Assembly (NCBI GenBank): GCA_002339805.1
Contig: DDKW01000002.1
Location: forward strand, 1-24,634
Reading direction: 5' to 3'
DNA from: Dehalococcoidia bacterium UBA2588
Lineage (GTDB): Bacteria > Chloroflexota > Dehalococcoidia > Lucifugimonadales > UBA3495
DNA length: 24,634 bases
Numbering within the stretch: the first letter of the stretch is position 1; each line of letters begins with the position of its first letter. Below are positions 15,873 to 23,305 of this stretch, piece after piece. The notes below the pieces were generated by a model. The model was not told where the DNA came from, searched no databases, and saw only the letters and a list, made by a program, of their open reading frames with translations. Made by a program: the position numbers and the translations under genes.

Positions 15873-15901
15873 TTGCTATTTAACAGGAACGAAAGTATAA
15901 A
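15873..15901 (+). promoter_or_regulatory. Predicted promoter for the GarR-like reductase
   Basis: TTGCTA (15873-15878) and TATAAA (15896-15901) are spaced by 17 nt. Transcription would start near 15908, giving a leader of roughly 34 nt with the ribosome site GGAGG at 15932-15936, five bases before the ATG at 15942. This also argues against the longer reading frame that would begin at the TTG inside the -35 box. Confidence 0.6.
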
Positions 15902-15941
15902 TATAGGATATGATTCTTATGATTGGAATATGGAGGATGTT

Positions 15942-16838
15942 ATGACACAAAAAATAGGGTTTATCGGATTAGGAATAATGGGTAAACCGATGGCTAAAAA
16001 CCTTATAGCAGCTGGTTATGAGTTGGTAGTCTTTAATAAGAGTAAGCCAGGAATGGATGAAGTAGGTGCTGCGGGAGCGACTGTAGTAGGTTCCTGCAAA
16101 GAAGTAGGAGAAGCGGCAGACGTAATCATAACAATGCTGCCTGATTCCGCTGATTCAGAATTAGTTATTTTAGGAGAGAACGGGGTATTAGAAGGTGCAT
16201 CTAAAGGGAATGTCATTATTGATATGAGTTCTATAGCTCCGCTTGTTTCCCAGAAGATCGAAGCAGAGTGCGCCAAAAAAGGAGTAGATATGCTAGATGC
16301 TCCAGTAAGCGGTGGTGAGCCAGGAGCAATAGAAGGAACTTTGTCTATCATGGTAGGTGGAAAACAGGGTGTATTTGACTGCTGTTTAGACATCATGCAA
16401 GTGATGGGAGCTGCGGTGGTGTTAACGGGTGACATTGGTGCTGGGAACACAACAAAATTAGCGAATCAGATTATTGTCGCAGCAAATATAGAAGCATTGA
16501 GTGAAGCATTTGTGCTAGCTCAGAAAGCAGGCGTAGATCCCGAAAAGGTATTTAATGCAATTAAAGGTGGTTTAGCTGGTAGCAACGTAATGAATGCTAA
16601 AGGGCCTATGATGCTTGATCGTAATTTCAATCCTGGATTTAGGATTAGGCTTCATCAAAAAGATCTAAGGAATGTTTTACAGACTGCGCAAGACCTAAAT
16701 GTGCCTCTGCCTGTTACAGCTTTGGTTCAACAAATATTAGGTACTTTAGTTAATGATGGACATGAAGAGCTAGACCATTCAGGAATTCTTAAGTTTGTTG
16801 AAGGTCTTTCTAAGATAGAAGTTAAGAAGCAAAGTTAA
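15942..16838 (+). CDS. garR: 2-hydroxy-3-oxopropionate (tartronate semialdehyde) reductase-like beta-hydroxyacid dehydrogenase
   Basis: A 298-residue enzyme from the ATG at 15942, chosen because GGAGG lies five bases upstream and because the family begins with the sequence found here, MTQKIGFIGLGIMGKPMAKN. The frame is open further upstream to a TTG, but that region looks like promoter. DAPVSGGEPGAIEGTLSIM (119-137), GAGNTTKLANQ with catalytic Lys172 and Asn175, and LHQKDLRNVL follow the GarR pattern closely. GarR reduces tartronate semialdehyde to D-glycerate in glyoxylate/glucarate use, with NADH as the usual donor. The GarR-type substrate is likely but not proven. It is transcribed alone. 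Its TAA stop overlaps the convergent enoyl-CoA hydratase stop on the four bases TTAA. Confidence 0.9.
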   Translation: MTQKIGFIGLGIMGKPMAKNLIAAGYELVVFNKSKPGMDEVGAAGATVVGSCKEVGEAADVIITMLPDSADSELVILGENGVLEGASKGNVIIDMSSIAPLVSQKIEAECAKKGVDMLDAPVSGGEPGAIEGTLSIMVGGKQGVFDCCLDIMQVMGAAVVLTGDIGAGNTTKLANQIIVAANIEALSEAFVLAQKAGVDPEKVFNAIKGGLAGSNVMNAKGPMMLDRNFNPGFRIRLHQKDLRNVLQTAQDLNVPLPVTALVQQILGTLVNDGHEELDHSGILKFVEGLSKIEVKKQS

Positions 16839-17644
16839 CTATACCGCTGTTTTCTCCATTCTAATGCGGCTTTGAGACCTTCGTCTCGTCGTATTTGATT
16901 GTACTGTTCCTGTTCTGGAGTCATTGTGGTAGTGAAGTGAGTCATGAGCTCTATGTTGTGATTAATGGTGTTTAAAAACCCCATTCCTTCTAGGGCTCGA
17001 TTCACCGCTATTTTGCTCATCTTTACCCCTACTTGAGGGAGTTTGCATATCTTTGCAGCAATTTTCTCACATGTTTCCATCAGTTCTTCGTGAGGAACCA
17101 CACTACCTACTAGCCCCATTTTCTCGGCTTCGTAGGCATCATACATATCACCGGTAAGCAGCATTTCTTTTGCCTTCGCTAAGTTAACGCTATATGGAGT
17201 AATAAGTAGCGGGGGGCCTATTCCTGAACGAATTTCAGGTTCACCTAACACCGCTTTTTCTGATGCAACTTTGATGTCGCAAATTTGTACTAGCTCACAT
17301 GCACCTGCCAGTGCGTAGCCATTCACTGCTGCAATTACAGGTTTGCTCAGGTTCCATATTTTTAGAAATGTATTGACGTATCCTTGAACAATAGGACGCC
17401 ATTCGTCTGCATCCATATCTTGGGTTTCTCTACTGCCTATATTCAAGTCAAATCCAGCAGAAAAGGCATTCCCAGCTCCAGTTACAATCGCGACTCTTAT
17501 GTTTTTGTTTTTTTCAATTGAGTCCAATGCTTCATTCAAACTCGACATAAGTGAAGGATTTAACGCATTGAGTTTACGAGGCCTATTCAAAGTTAAATAC
17601 GCTATCCCGTTTTTATTAGTGAAATCTAATCCAGGTAATTCCAT
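16835..17644 (-). CDS. Enoyl-CoA hydratase/isomerase family protein
   Basis: A 269-residue crotonase-fold enzyme. LNRPRKLNALN and FSAGFDL give the first oxyanion-hole segment, and NGYALAGACELVQICD the second. Both glutamates that act in hydratases are present, Glu117 in ACEL and Glu137 in GEPEI, so hydration of a 2-enoyl-CoA is plausible. The usual IPGAGG after the second glutamate is changed to GPPLLI, which departs from the mitochondrial-type hydratase and leaves room for isomerase or hydrolase activity. The C-terminal helices (EEQYNQIRRDEGLKAALEWR) are normal. It is the last gene of a minus-strand run after the RraA-like and cyclophilin genes, 8 nt from the latter. No beta-oxidation partner is adjacent. 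Confidence 0.92.
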   Translation of the reverse strand: MELPGLDFTNKNGIAYLTLNRPRKLNALNPSLMSSLNEALDSIEKNKNIRVAIVTGAGNAFSAGFDLNIGSRETQDMDADEWRPIVQGYVNTFLKIWNLSKPVIAAVNGYALAGACELVQICDIKVASEKAVLGEPEIRSGIGPPLLITPYSVNLAKAKEMLLTGDMYDAYEAEKMGLVGSVVPHEELMETCEKIAAKICKLPQVGVKMSKIAVNRALEGMGFLNTINHNIELMTHFTTTMTPEQEQYNQIRRDEGLKAALEWRKQRYS

Positions 17645-17652
17645 TTTAAGTT

Positions 17653-18417
17653 CTACCCTTCGTCTATAGTTATAGTTTCAATTATGATCGGATCTGTAGG
17701 TCTTCCCAAAGTATCTCCGGTTGCGATCGAAATTTCATCTGCTAGTTCCTGACCTTCTACTACGTATCCAAAGATTGTGTGATTGAAGTTAAGATGAGGA
17801 GTTGGGGCGACCGTGATAAAAAATTGACTGCCATTGGTACCTGGCCCAGAATTGGCCATGGCGAGAATCCCTGTGCGATCAAATGTAGTATTTTGTTCTA
17901 ATTCATCTTTGAACTGGTAACCTGGTCCTGCTGTGCCAGTACCAGTCGGATCTCCTCCTTGGATCATGAAGTCAGGTATGACTCTGTGGAAAATTAATCC
18001 ATCGTAAAACCCTTCTTCTGCTAAGAATTTGAAACTACTTACTGTAAGTGGGGCAACGCTCGGTAATAGTTCTATTTTTATATCTCCTACCGGATGACCA
18101 TCGAACGCTTCGCCTGATCCATTAGTGACTTTGATAGTCGCGTAATAGGTTTTTGCAGGATCTACGCTGATAGGAGGCACGCATGAATATAGAGGAATAG
18201 TTTGTCCCATCCATTCTGTTTCTGATTTAACTGGTTCTAAACATTCTTCTTCTACAGTTGGCTCTGGGATTGGAGTCTTTGTAGGAATTTGCAAAGCTTC
18301 AGAAGCTTCTGGCGTGGATGATGCTAATCCGTCCACATCAACTTGGCATCCCACTATTAATGTGGCGCCAAGTATAATTAATAGAATATTCAGTACTAAC
18401 GTTTTTCGTATTTGCAT
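17653..18417 (-). CDS. Cyclophilin-type peptidyl-prolyl cis-trans isomerase, lipoprotein
   Basis: A 254-residue protein. Residues 1-23 form a lipoprotein signal (basic start, hydrophobic core, lipobox IVG before Cys24), followed by a Ser/Thr/Pro/Glu-rich linker of about 60 residues. The C-terminal 150 residues are a cyclophilin domain: IFHRVIPDFMIQGGDPTGTG with Arg145, Phe150 and Gln153, LAMANSGPGTNGSQFFIT with the conserved FF at 199-200, and HTIFGYVVEG. The enzyme should act outside the cytoplasmic membrane, anchored by lipid, helping exported proteins fold. The human cyclophilin A Trp121 position is Leu (HLNF), as is common in bacteria and linked with weak cyclosporin binding. It is co-oriented with RraA-like (19 nt) and ECH (8 nt), with no evident functional link. 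Confidence 0.94.
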   Translation of the reverse strand: MQIRKTLVLNILLIILGATLIVGCQVDVDGLASSTPEASEALQIPTKTPIPEPTVEEECLEPVKSETEWMGQTIPLYSCVPPISVDPAKTYYATIKVTNGSGEAFDGHPVGDIKIELLPSVAPLTVSSFKFLAEEGFYDGLIFHRVIPDFMIQGGDPTGTGTAGPGYQFKDELEQNTTFDRTGILAMANSGPGTNGSQFFITVAPTPHLNFNHTIFGYVVEGQELADEISIATGDTLGRPTDPIIIETITIDEG

Positions 18418-18436
18418 TGATGTTTTCTCTCTGGAT

Positions 18437-19123
18437 TTAATAAGGTCTTGTTGCTTTTGCCAGTTCTTTTAGCTTTTCAAGTGAGAAATTGCCAGATTGA
18501 CACAATTCAATATTCAATGCTTCATAATCAGCAATTGTTTTCACCATAGCGGCTAGCTCATCGGCTATTTCAAATGGTATGGATGTTACACCATGTTTGT
18601 CGCCGTGCATGAGGTCTCCTGGGTGAACTGTGAGTCCTCCAACAGTCACGGGCTTACCTACGTCTACTAGGTGCACGTATCCATGAGATGGCGCTACATT
18701 TGGTGAGAATAACTGGAATCCTAATGGTCTGACTTCGTCCAAGTCTCTAACAGTGCCATTTGTGGCTACACCTACGCATCCGAGCGCTTTGTGTATGTTT
18801 GAATTATTTTCTCCCCAATAAGCACCAAACGCCGGGTCGTCGATATCTTGTATAACCACGAATCTTGGAGCAGGGACGGTCTGGATGAAATCCCACCACT
18901 CGTCTCGTGATGCTTGAGGTCCGTGAGGACTTTTCGCACTGATCATGGCTGTCACGGCGTATCCCGCGACTGCAGGAAGGGTAGGTAGCTGACTTCTGAT
19001 TTCAGCGCTCATGAATCCTTCAGTTCGAGGTCTTACATCGAAGCCCTCAATAGCGTTACATATGCTAGGAGTGTCTATTTTACTTAATGCTTCCAGAGTT
19101 TTTGCGTCGATAGTTTTGTACAA
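18437..19123 (-). CDS. RraA family protein (4-hydroxy-4-methyl-2-oxoglutarate aldolase-like)
   Basis: A 228-residue RraA-fold protein. The active-site region of class II HMG/CHA aldolases is recognisable: WGENNSNIHKALGCVGVATNG followed by TVRDLDEV with Arg126 and Asp127, and later HPGDLMHGDKHGVTSIP. Such enzymes split 4-hydroxy-4-methyl-2-oxoglutarate or oxaloacetate-type keto acids with a divalent metal; the same fold also includes the E. coli RNase E inhibitor, but the retained metal-site residues favour an enzyme. The start is TTG at 19121-19123: GAGGT lies six bases upstream (19130-19134) and no in-frame ATG exists near the beginning of the domain. It is the first gene of a three-gene minus-strand run with a good upstream promoter candidate. 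Confidence 0.9.
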   Translation of the reverse strand: MYKTIDAKTLEALSKIDTPSICNAIEGFDVRPRTEGFMSAEIRSQLPTLPAVAGYAVTAMISAKSPHGPQASRDEWWDFIQTVPAPRFVVIQDIDDPAFGAYWGENNSNIHKALGCVGVATNGTVRDLDEVRPLGFQLFSPNVAPSHGYVHLVDVGKPVTVGGLTVHPGDLMHGDKHGVTSIPFEIADELAAMVKTIADYEALNIELCQSGNFSLEKLKELAKATRPY

Positions 19124-19183
19124 TTCATGACCTCACTGTAGTTAAATATAGGGTTGGGCTTGTTCTGTTCTAAGCCGATTACA

Positions 19184-19212
19184 ATTATAGATTTTCTTGG
19201 GTAACTGCACAA
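19184..19212 (-). promoter_or_regulatory. Predicted promoter for the RraA-cyclophilin-ECH unit
   Basis: On the minus strand a perfect TATAAT (19184-19189) lies 17 nt from TTGTGC (19207-19212). The leader to the TTG start would be about 55 nt. The -35 box matches only its first three bases, so confidence is moderate. Confidence 0.5.
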
Positions 19213-19343
19213 CTACTGGATAAAAACATCGATATTCGTAAAGAATTAGCACTTTTGCGTTTTTTTGCTTCGTTTTATGTGTTTGTTATGTCTTCTCGGT
19301 GATAGAATCAAGTAGTATTCGATGTCTGGAAATGCTCAGACCA

Positions 19344-19372
19344 TTGGTGAACTTATTAATTATTATTATATT
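19344..19372 (+). promoter_or_regulatory. Candidate promoter for the xer-uvrC unit
   Basis: TTGGTG (19344-19349) and TATATT (19367-19372) are 17 nt apart, and a ribosome site GAGGT (19412-19416) lies ten bases before the ATG. The -35 match is poor. Confidence 0.4.
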
Positions 19373-19426
19373 TTGAGCTGCCTAGATGAGATACGTTGAT
19401 ATTTTATATTCGAGGTATTATCACAC

Positions 19427-20338
19427 ATGGATCATATTAAGGAGTTTCTGCAACATTTAGTTGTAGAGAAGAACTTTTCCCAAAATACATTAGATGCTTA
19501 TAAGAGCGACTTGGCCCAATTTCATGATTTTGTATCTGGAAAAATTGAAGATAATTCAGAAACAGAAAGCAGATATTCTCAAATAGATTCGCAGATGCTG
19601 AATGACTATATGGTTTATTTGCAAGAAAATCGAGGTTATGCAAATACAACTACAGCCCGTAAGATTGCTTCAGTCAAGAGTTTTTTCTCCTACCTGATGC
19701 TTACTGGAGAGATAGTACAGGACCCGTCAAGCACCATAGGATCTCCTAGAATTGGAAGGGCCTTACCTAAGTATTTATCAGAAGAAGATATGGTCAAGTT
19801 ACTGGACGAAGCAGCAAAAGCTGGTACTGCTGAATCTATCAGGGATACAAATATCTTGGAGTTACTGTACGCTACGGGATTAAGGGTTACTGAATTAGTT
19901 TCCTTGAATGTTTCCGATGTGGACTTCACAGAGATGTATATACGATGCTGGGGTAAAGGAAATAAAGAGAGAATAGTTTATCTGCATGAGAAAGCTGCTG
20001 ATAGTCTGAAAGGATACGTCGAAGGAGCAAGAAGATCTCTTTTGGGTTCCAAAAGTAAAGAAACTGGTTTGTTTGTAAGCCACAGAGGAGAAAGACTGAC
20101 GCGACAGTGGGTATGGAATATCCTCAAAAACTACAGTAAAAAAGCAGGGATAGATGAGGGTATTACTCCTCATACACTGAGGCACAGTTTCGCGACTCAC
20201 CTTTTGCAAAATGGAGCTCCATTAAGACATGTTCAGGAATTATTAGGGCATTCTAGTATTTCCACTACTCAAATCTATACGCATCTAACTAATAAACATT
20301 TGAGAAGAGAATATCAGAAGAGTCATCCTAGGGCATAA
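19427..20338 (+). CDS. xerD: Tyrosine recombinase, XerC/XerD type
   Basis: A 303-residue site-specific recombinase. Residues 1-95 form the SAM-like core-binding domain (LVVEKNFSQNTLDAYKSDL), and residues 110-300 the catalytic domain with the complete set Arg153 (ATGLRVTEL), Lys177 (WGKGNKER), His249 and Arg252 (HTLRHSFATHLL), His275 (LGHSS) and nucleophile Tyr284 (IYTHL). Length and the tightly conserved motifs are those of the chromosomal Xer enzymes that resolve chromosome dimers at dif, not of phage integrases, and no phage or att-like structure is nearby. XerC versus XerD cannot be fixed from this gene alone; the N-terminus leans to XerD. It is followed after 65 nt by a small gene and uvrC on the same strand. 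Confidence 0.95.
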   Translation: MDHIKEFLQHLVVEKNFSQNTLDAYKSDLAQFHDFVSGKIEDNSETESRYSQIDSQMLNDYMVYLQENRGYANTTTARKIASVKSFFSYLMLTGEIVQDPSSTIGSPRIGRALPKYLSEEDMVKLLDEAAKAGTAESIRDTNILELLYATGLRVTELVSLNVSDVDFTEMYIRCWGKGNKERIVYLHEKAADSLKGYVEGARRSLLGSKSKETGLFVSHRGERLTRQWVWNILKNYSKKAGIDEGITPHTLRHSFATHLLQNGAPLRHVQELLGHSSISTTQIYTHLTNKHLRREYQKSHPRA

Positions 20339-20403
20339 CAGTCTGATTTTTAGTTAGATTTGTTGTAGAATGTATTGAACCAAAAGTATCTGGGAGGTGT
20401 GGT

Positions 20404-20697
20404 ATGCCTGCTAAAGGGAAAAAGGTTGCCTCTAGGCAATCACAAATAAATAAACGTAAGAAGAGACAGCCAAAGAAATTAGCAGTCGGACAGGCAGTCG
20501 TCGGTCAGACTTCTGATGTTGCTACTGAGGAAATGGCTGCACCAAAACCACCTAGTACTAGAGCGCCAAGGGCTACTGGAAGGATAGCCACCTCTGGTCC
20601 ATCCGCGTATAACTACCTGGGTTCTGAACTGCTTAGAATTGGAGCGTTTAGTGTCCCTATAATAGTTGCTCTTGGAGTCATCGCCTGGTTATTGTGA
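20404..20697 (+). CDS. Small basic protein with C-terminal membrane anchor, function unknown
   Basis: A 97-residue protein with a convincing ribosome site (GGGAGGTGT) before the ATG. The first 27 residues are extremely basic (PAKGKKVASRQSQINKRKKR), then comes a low-complexity Ala/Pro/Thr region to about residue 67, then YNYLGSELLRIGAFSV and a single hydrophobic helix that runs to the C-terminus (about residues 77-97). Such a tail-anchored protein would place the basic part in the cytoplasm, where it could bind nucleic acid or acidic partners; that is inference. It is not the N-terminus of UvrC, which is in another frame and begins 10 nt after its stop, so the two genes are probably translationally coupled. 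I do not recognise the family. Confidence 0.8.
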   Translation: MPAKGKKVASRQSQINKRKKRQPKKLAVGQAVVGQTSDVATEEMAAPKPPSTRAPRATGRIATSGPSAYNYLGSELLRIGAFSVPIIVALGVIAWLL

Positions 20698-20707
20698 TGC
20701 TGTTCTT

Positions 20708-22564
20708 ATGAGCATTCCCAATATTGAACAACGCTTACATGCAATACCGGATTCCCCGGGTATTTATATTATGAAAGATGCCCAAGACAATGTGCTATAT
20801 GTAGGTAAAGCTAATGTCTTAAAAAATCGTGTTAGATCTTATTTCCAAGCTTCTGCGAATCACCAACCCAAAACCATTCGGATGGTATCAAGAGTTGAAG
20901 ATTTTGAATTTGTTGTAACTAATACCGAAGCAGAAGCACTTATATTGGAAAATACTTTTATTAAGAAACACAAACCTCCGTACAATGTTCGATTGAAAGA
21001 TGATAAAACTTATCCTTATTTGAAAATAGATTTGCATGAAGACTTTCCAAGAGTTTACTTAACCCGCCGTATTGTTGATGATGGTTCGAGATACTTTGGG
21101 CCGTTTGCTACAGTGGGCGCATTGCGAAAAACAATGGATCTTATCAAAAAACTTTTCCCGTATCGTTCATGCACTAAAACTATCACGGGAAGAGATGCTA
21201 AGCCTTGCCTTGAGTATCATATCAATCGCTGCGTAGCTCCTTGTACTGGATATGCTTCAAGAACGGAATATGATGAAGTAATTAAACAAGTCATATTATT
21301 TCTAGAAGGTAAGACTGATGCGGTGGAAAAAAATCTTAAACACCAGCTAGAAGAAGCATCTGTGGATCTCAATTTTGAGAGAGCGGCAGTCTTGCGTGAT
21401 CAGTTGCAAGCAATCCAAAAAGTTAGCGAAGAGCAAGATCTTAAAGTAGCGTCTTTAGTATCAGAAGATTCGGATGTTATCGCTCTAGAGATTGGTGACT
21501 CAGAGGCTTGGGTAGAAATATTTTTTGTGAGAACTGGAAAACTTGTAGGGCGCGATAACTTTTTCATGCAAGGGACGAAAGATACGGATAGAAATTTCGT
21601 AATCACTCAGTTCTTAAAGCAATTTTACGAGACAGCCACTGTCATTCCTCCTACAATACTTGTTGATTCAGAGCCTTTGGAAAAGAGTTTGATTCAGTCC
21701 TGGCTATCTGAAAAACGAGGTAAAAAAGTCTCTATTTCAGTTCCAATGCGAGGACACAAACGAAAAATTTTGGAAGTTGCTTCAAATAACGCTCAGCAAG
21801 GACTGACCCAACATAAAGTTAAATGGGTTACGGATTCTGATGCTATTTATAAAGCAACTGAAGATCTGCAGGAATATTTAGGACTTCCTGAATTCCCAGG
21901 AAGAATTGAGTGTTATGACGTATCACATATACAAGGTACTAACACTGTAGGGAGTATGGTGGTTTTTGAATCTGGTATAGCTAGGCCTAAAAAATATAGG
22001 CGATTTAAAATTAAAACAGTTGAAGGGGTAGATGATTATGAGAGCATGAGAGAAATGGTTTCTCGTAGATTTTCACGCTTAGGCCCAGTGAATACTGAAG
22101 AAATTGTTTCGCAAGGCAAGAGGGGTAGTAGTTGGGAAGAACGACCCCAGTTAGTGCTTATAGATGGCGGTAAAGGTCAATTGTCCGCTGTTCAGGAAGT
22201 AATGCTTCATTTAGGCTTGCAGGATATTCCTTTAGCATCTTTGGCAAAGGAAAATGAATGGGTTTTTACTCCAGATAGCCAAGAACCTATAATCCTTCCT
22301 AGAGATTCTGAGTCATTATTTTTGTTGCAAAGGCTTAGAGATGAAGCTCATAGATTCGCGATCACCTATCACAGAAACATCCGAAGTAAATCCGCATTGA
22401 AATCTCCGATAGATTATGTCACTGGAGTAGGCCCTAAACGGAAAAGAATGCTGATCAGGCAATTTGGTTCTGTGCAAGGAATAAAAAATGCAGCGATAGA
22501 TGATATTGCCGCAGTACCAGGAATGACTCGAACATTGGCTGTTCGAATTAAAGAAGTTTTATAA
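20708..22564 (+). CDS. uvrC: Excinuclease ABC subunit C
   Basis: A 618-residue nucleotide-excision-repair nuclease that makes both incisions around a lesion after UvrA/UvrB loading. The start is set at ATG 20708, where the family N-terminus begins (IEQRLHAIPDSPGIYIMKD); the frame is open upstream to a TTG inside the previous gene, but that would add unrelated residues. Domains: GIY-YIG nuclease (1-95; GIY 18-20, YVG 31-33, Arg41), four cysteines C155, C167, C175 and C179 fitting the iron-sulfur cluster reported in UvrC, the UVR UvrB-binding helix pair (about 208-240), the RNase-H-like nuclease domain (from about 380, Asp404 in CYDVSH), and C-terminal tandem helix-hairpin-helices (TGVGPKRKRML, IAAVPGMT). 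There is no clear ribosome site; coupling to the small upstream gene is likely. Confidence 0.98.
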   Translation: MSIPNIEQRLHAIPDSPGIYIMKDAQDNVLYVGKANVLKNRVRSYFQASANHQPKTIRMVSRVEDFEFVVTNTEAEALILENTFIKKHKPPYNVRLKDDKTYPYLKIDLHEDFPRVYLTRRIVDDGSRYFGPFATVGALRKTMDLIKKLFPYRSCTKTITGRDAKPCLEYHINRCVAPCTGYASRTEYDEVIKQVILFLEGKTDAVEKNLKHQLEEASVDLNFERAAVLRDQLQAIQKVSEEQDLKVASLVSEDSDVIALEIGDSEAWVEIFFVRTGKLVGRDNFFMQGTKDTDRNFVITQFLKQFYETATVIPPTILVDSEPLEKSLIQSWLSEKRGKKVSISVPMRGHKRKILEVASNNAQQGLTQHKVKWVTDSDAIYKATEDLQEYLGLPEFPGRIECYDVSHIQGTNTVGSMVVFESGIARPKKYRRFKIKTVEGVDDYESMREMVSRRFSRLGPVNTEEIVSQGKRGSSWEERPQLVLIDGGKGQLSAVQEVMLHLGLQDIPLASLAKENEWVFTPDSQEPIILPRDSESLFLLQRLRDEAHRFAITYHRNIRSKSALKSPIDYVTGVGPKRKRMLIRQFGSVQGIKNAAIDDIAAVPGMTRTLAVRIKEVL

Positions 22565-22576
22565 AAGAGAGAAAAA

Positions 22577-23305
22577 ATGGAAATCATAGAACAAGCACCT
22601 AAGAGAGCGATTGTAGTAACACCTCATCCGGATGATTGCGAAGGAGGCTGTGGCGGTACCATGGCGAAATGGATTGATTCTAGCTATACGGATATAGTAG
22701 TGATTCTATGCACCAAAGGTGATAAAGGTACTGGAGATAGGTCTTTAACACCTGAGAAACTTACCGCGATACGAGAAATAGAACAACAGAATGCTTCCGA
22801 TTCTCTAGGGATCAGTAGGGTGGTTTTTCTAAGACATCCAGACGGAGGTCTGGAAGATGACGAGGAGTTTCGGCGTGAACTGGTGTACGAAATCAGGAAA
22901 CACAAACCCGAAGTTCTGTTTTGCATAGACCCTGTTAGAAGTACTACTCACACTCATAGAGATCACAGGAAAAGTGGTCAATGTGCGATCGATGCGGCTT
23001 TTTCTTTTGCACCTAATCCAAATGTATTTCCTGATCAAATATCTGACGAAGTGCAAGCACACCAAATGGATTATGCGCTACTCTGGAGTACCGAAGAGCC
23101 CGATGCTTTTATTAATACCAAGGGATATGTAGATATGAAAGCAGATTCTTTGTTATGCCACGTATCACAAATTCCAAATCCTGAAGGCACTAGGAAAAGA
23201 TTAAACGACAGGGCTGTAGAAGCAGGTGAAAAATGTGGGCTTGAACATGCTGAAGGTTTCAGGAAATTGGATTTCCGAGTTGATCCGTTGGAACGAGGCT
23301 TTTAA
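22577..23305 (+). CDS. PIG-L family deacetylase (LmbE-like)
   Basis: A 242-residue zinc-dependent N-deacetylase of the PIG-L/LmbE family. TPHPDDCEGGCGG near the start gives zinc ligands His17 and Asp20 and the catalytic Asp19; THTHRDHR gives the third ligand His130. Members remove acetyl groups from N-acetylglucosamine conjugates (GlcNAc-PI, GlcNAc-inositol in mycothiol, bacillithiol precursors), chitin oligosaccharides or antibiotic precursors; this one cannot be assigned. Without other mycothiol genes visible, a role in thiol synthesis is only a possibility. A purine-rich leader (AAAAGAGAGAAAAA) precedes the ATG, 12 nt after uvrC. Its TAA overlaps the stop of the convergent phosphonopyruvate decarboxylase on TTAA. 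Confidence 0.9.
   Translation: MEIIEQAPKRAIVVTPHPDDCEGGCGGTMAKWIDSSYTDIVVILCTKGDKGTGDRSLTPEKLTAIREIEQQNASDSLGISRVVFLRHPDGGLEDDEEFRRELVYEIRKHKPEVLFCIDPVRSTTHTHRDHRKSGQCAIDAAFSFAPNPNVFPDQISDEVQAHQMDYALLWSTEEPDAFINTKGYVDMKADSLLCHVSQIPNPEGTRKRLNDRAVEAGEKCGLEHAEGFRKLDFRVDPLERGF

Larger units (their letters stand above)
19124..19426. other. Divergent intergenic region between RraA-like and Xer genes
   Basis: 303 bases without a convincing reading frame, the longest gap in the window. It holds the two promoter candidates listed separately, a weak 5-bp stem GGCTT...AAGCC (19157-19161/19172-19176, 10-nt loop), and AT-rich sequence with T-runs in the middle. I see no tRNA, riboswitch motif or terminator. 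A small RNA cannot be excluded. Confidence 0.6.

Noticed and set aside
15873..15941. N-terminal 23-residue extension of the GarR-like protein from a TTG
   Set aside because: The stretch contains promoter-like boxes, and a GGAGG site precedes the internal ATG where the family begins.
16016..16450. A 144-codon open frame on the minus strand inside the GarR-like gene
   Set aside because: Its low-complexity Ser/Thr/Pro composition is the mirror of the Gly/Ala-rich coding strand; no ribosome site or family resemblance.
19427..20338. Integrase of a prophage or genomic island
   Set aside because: The protein is Xer-like, no att repeat, tRNA target or phage gene is adjacent; tRNA-Glu is 17 kb away and flanked by housekeeping genes.
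20666..20707. N-terminal extension of UvrC from a TTG
   Set aside because: It lies within the coding end of the 97-aa gene and adds residues absent from the family.
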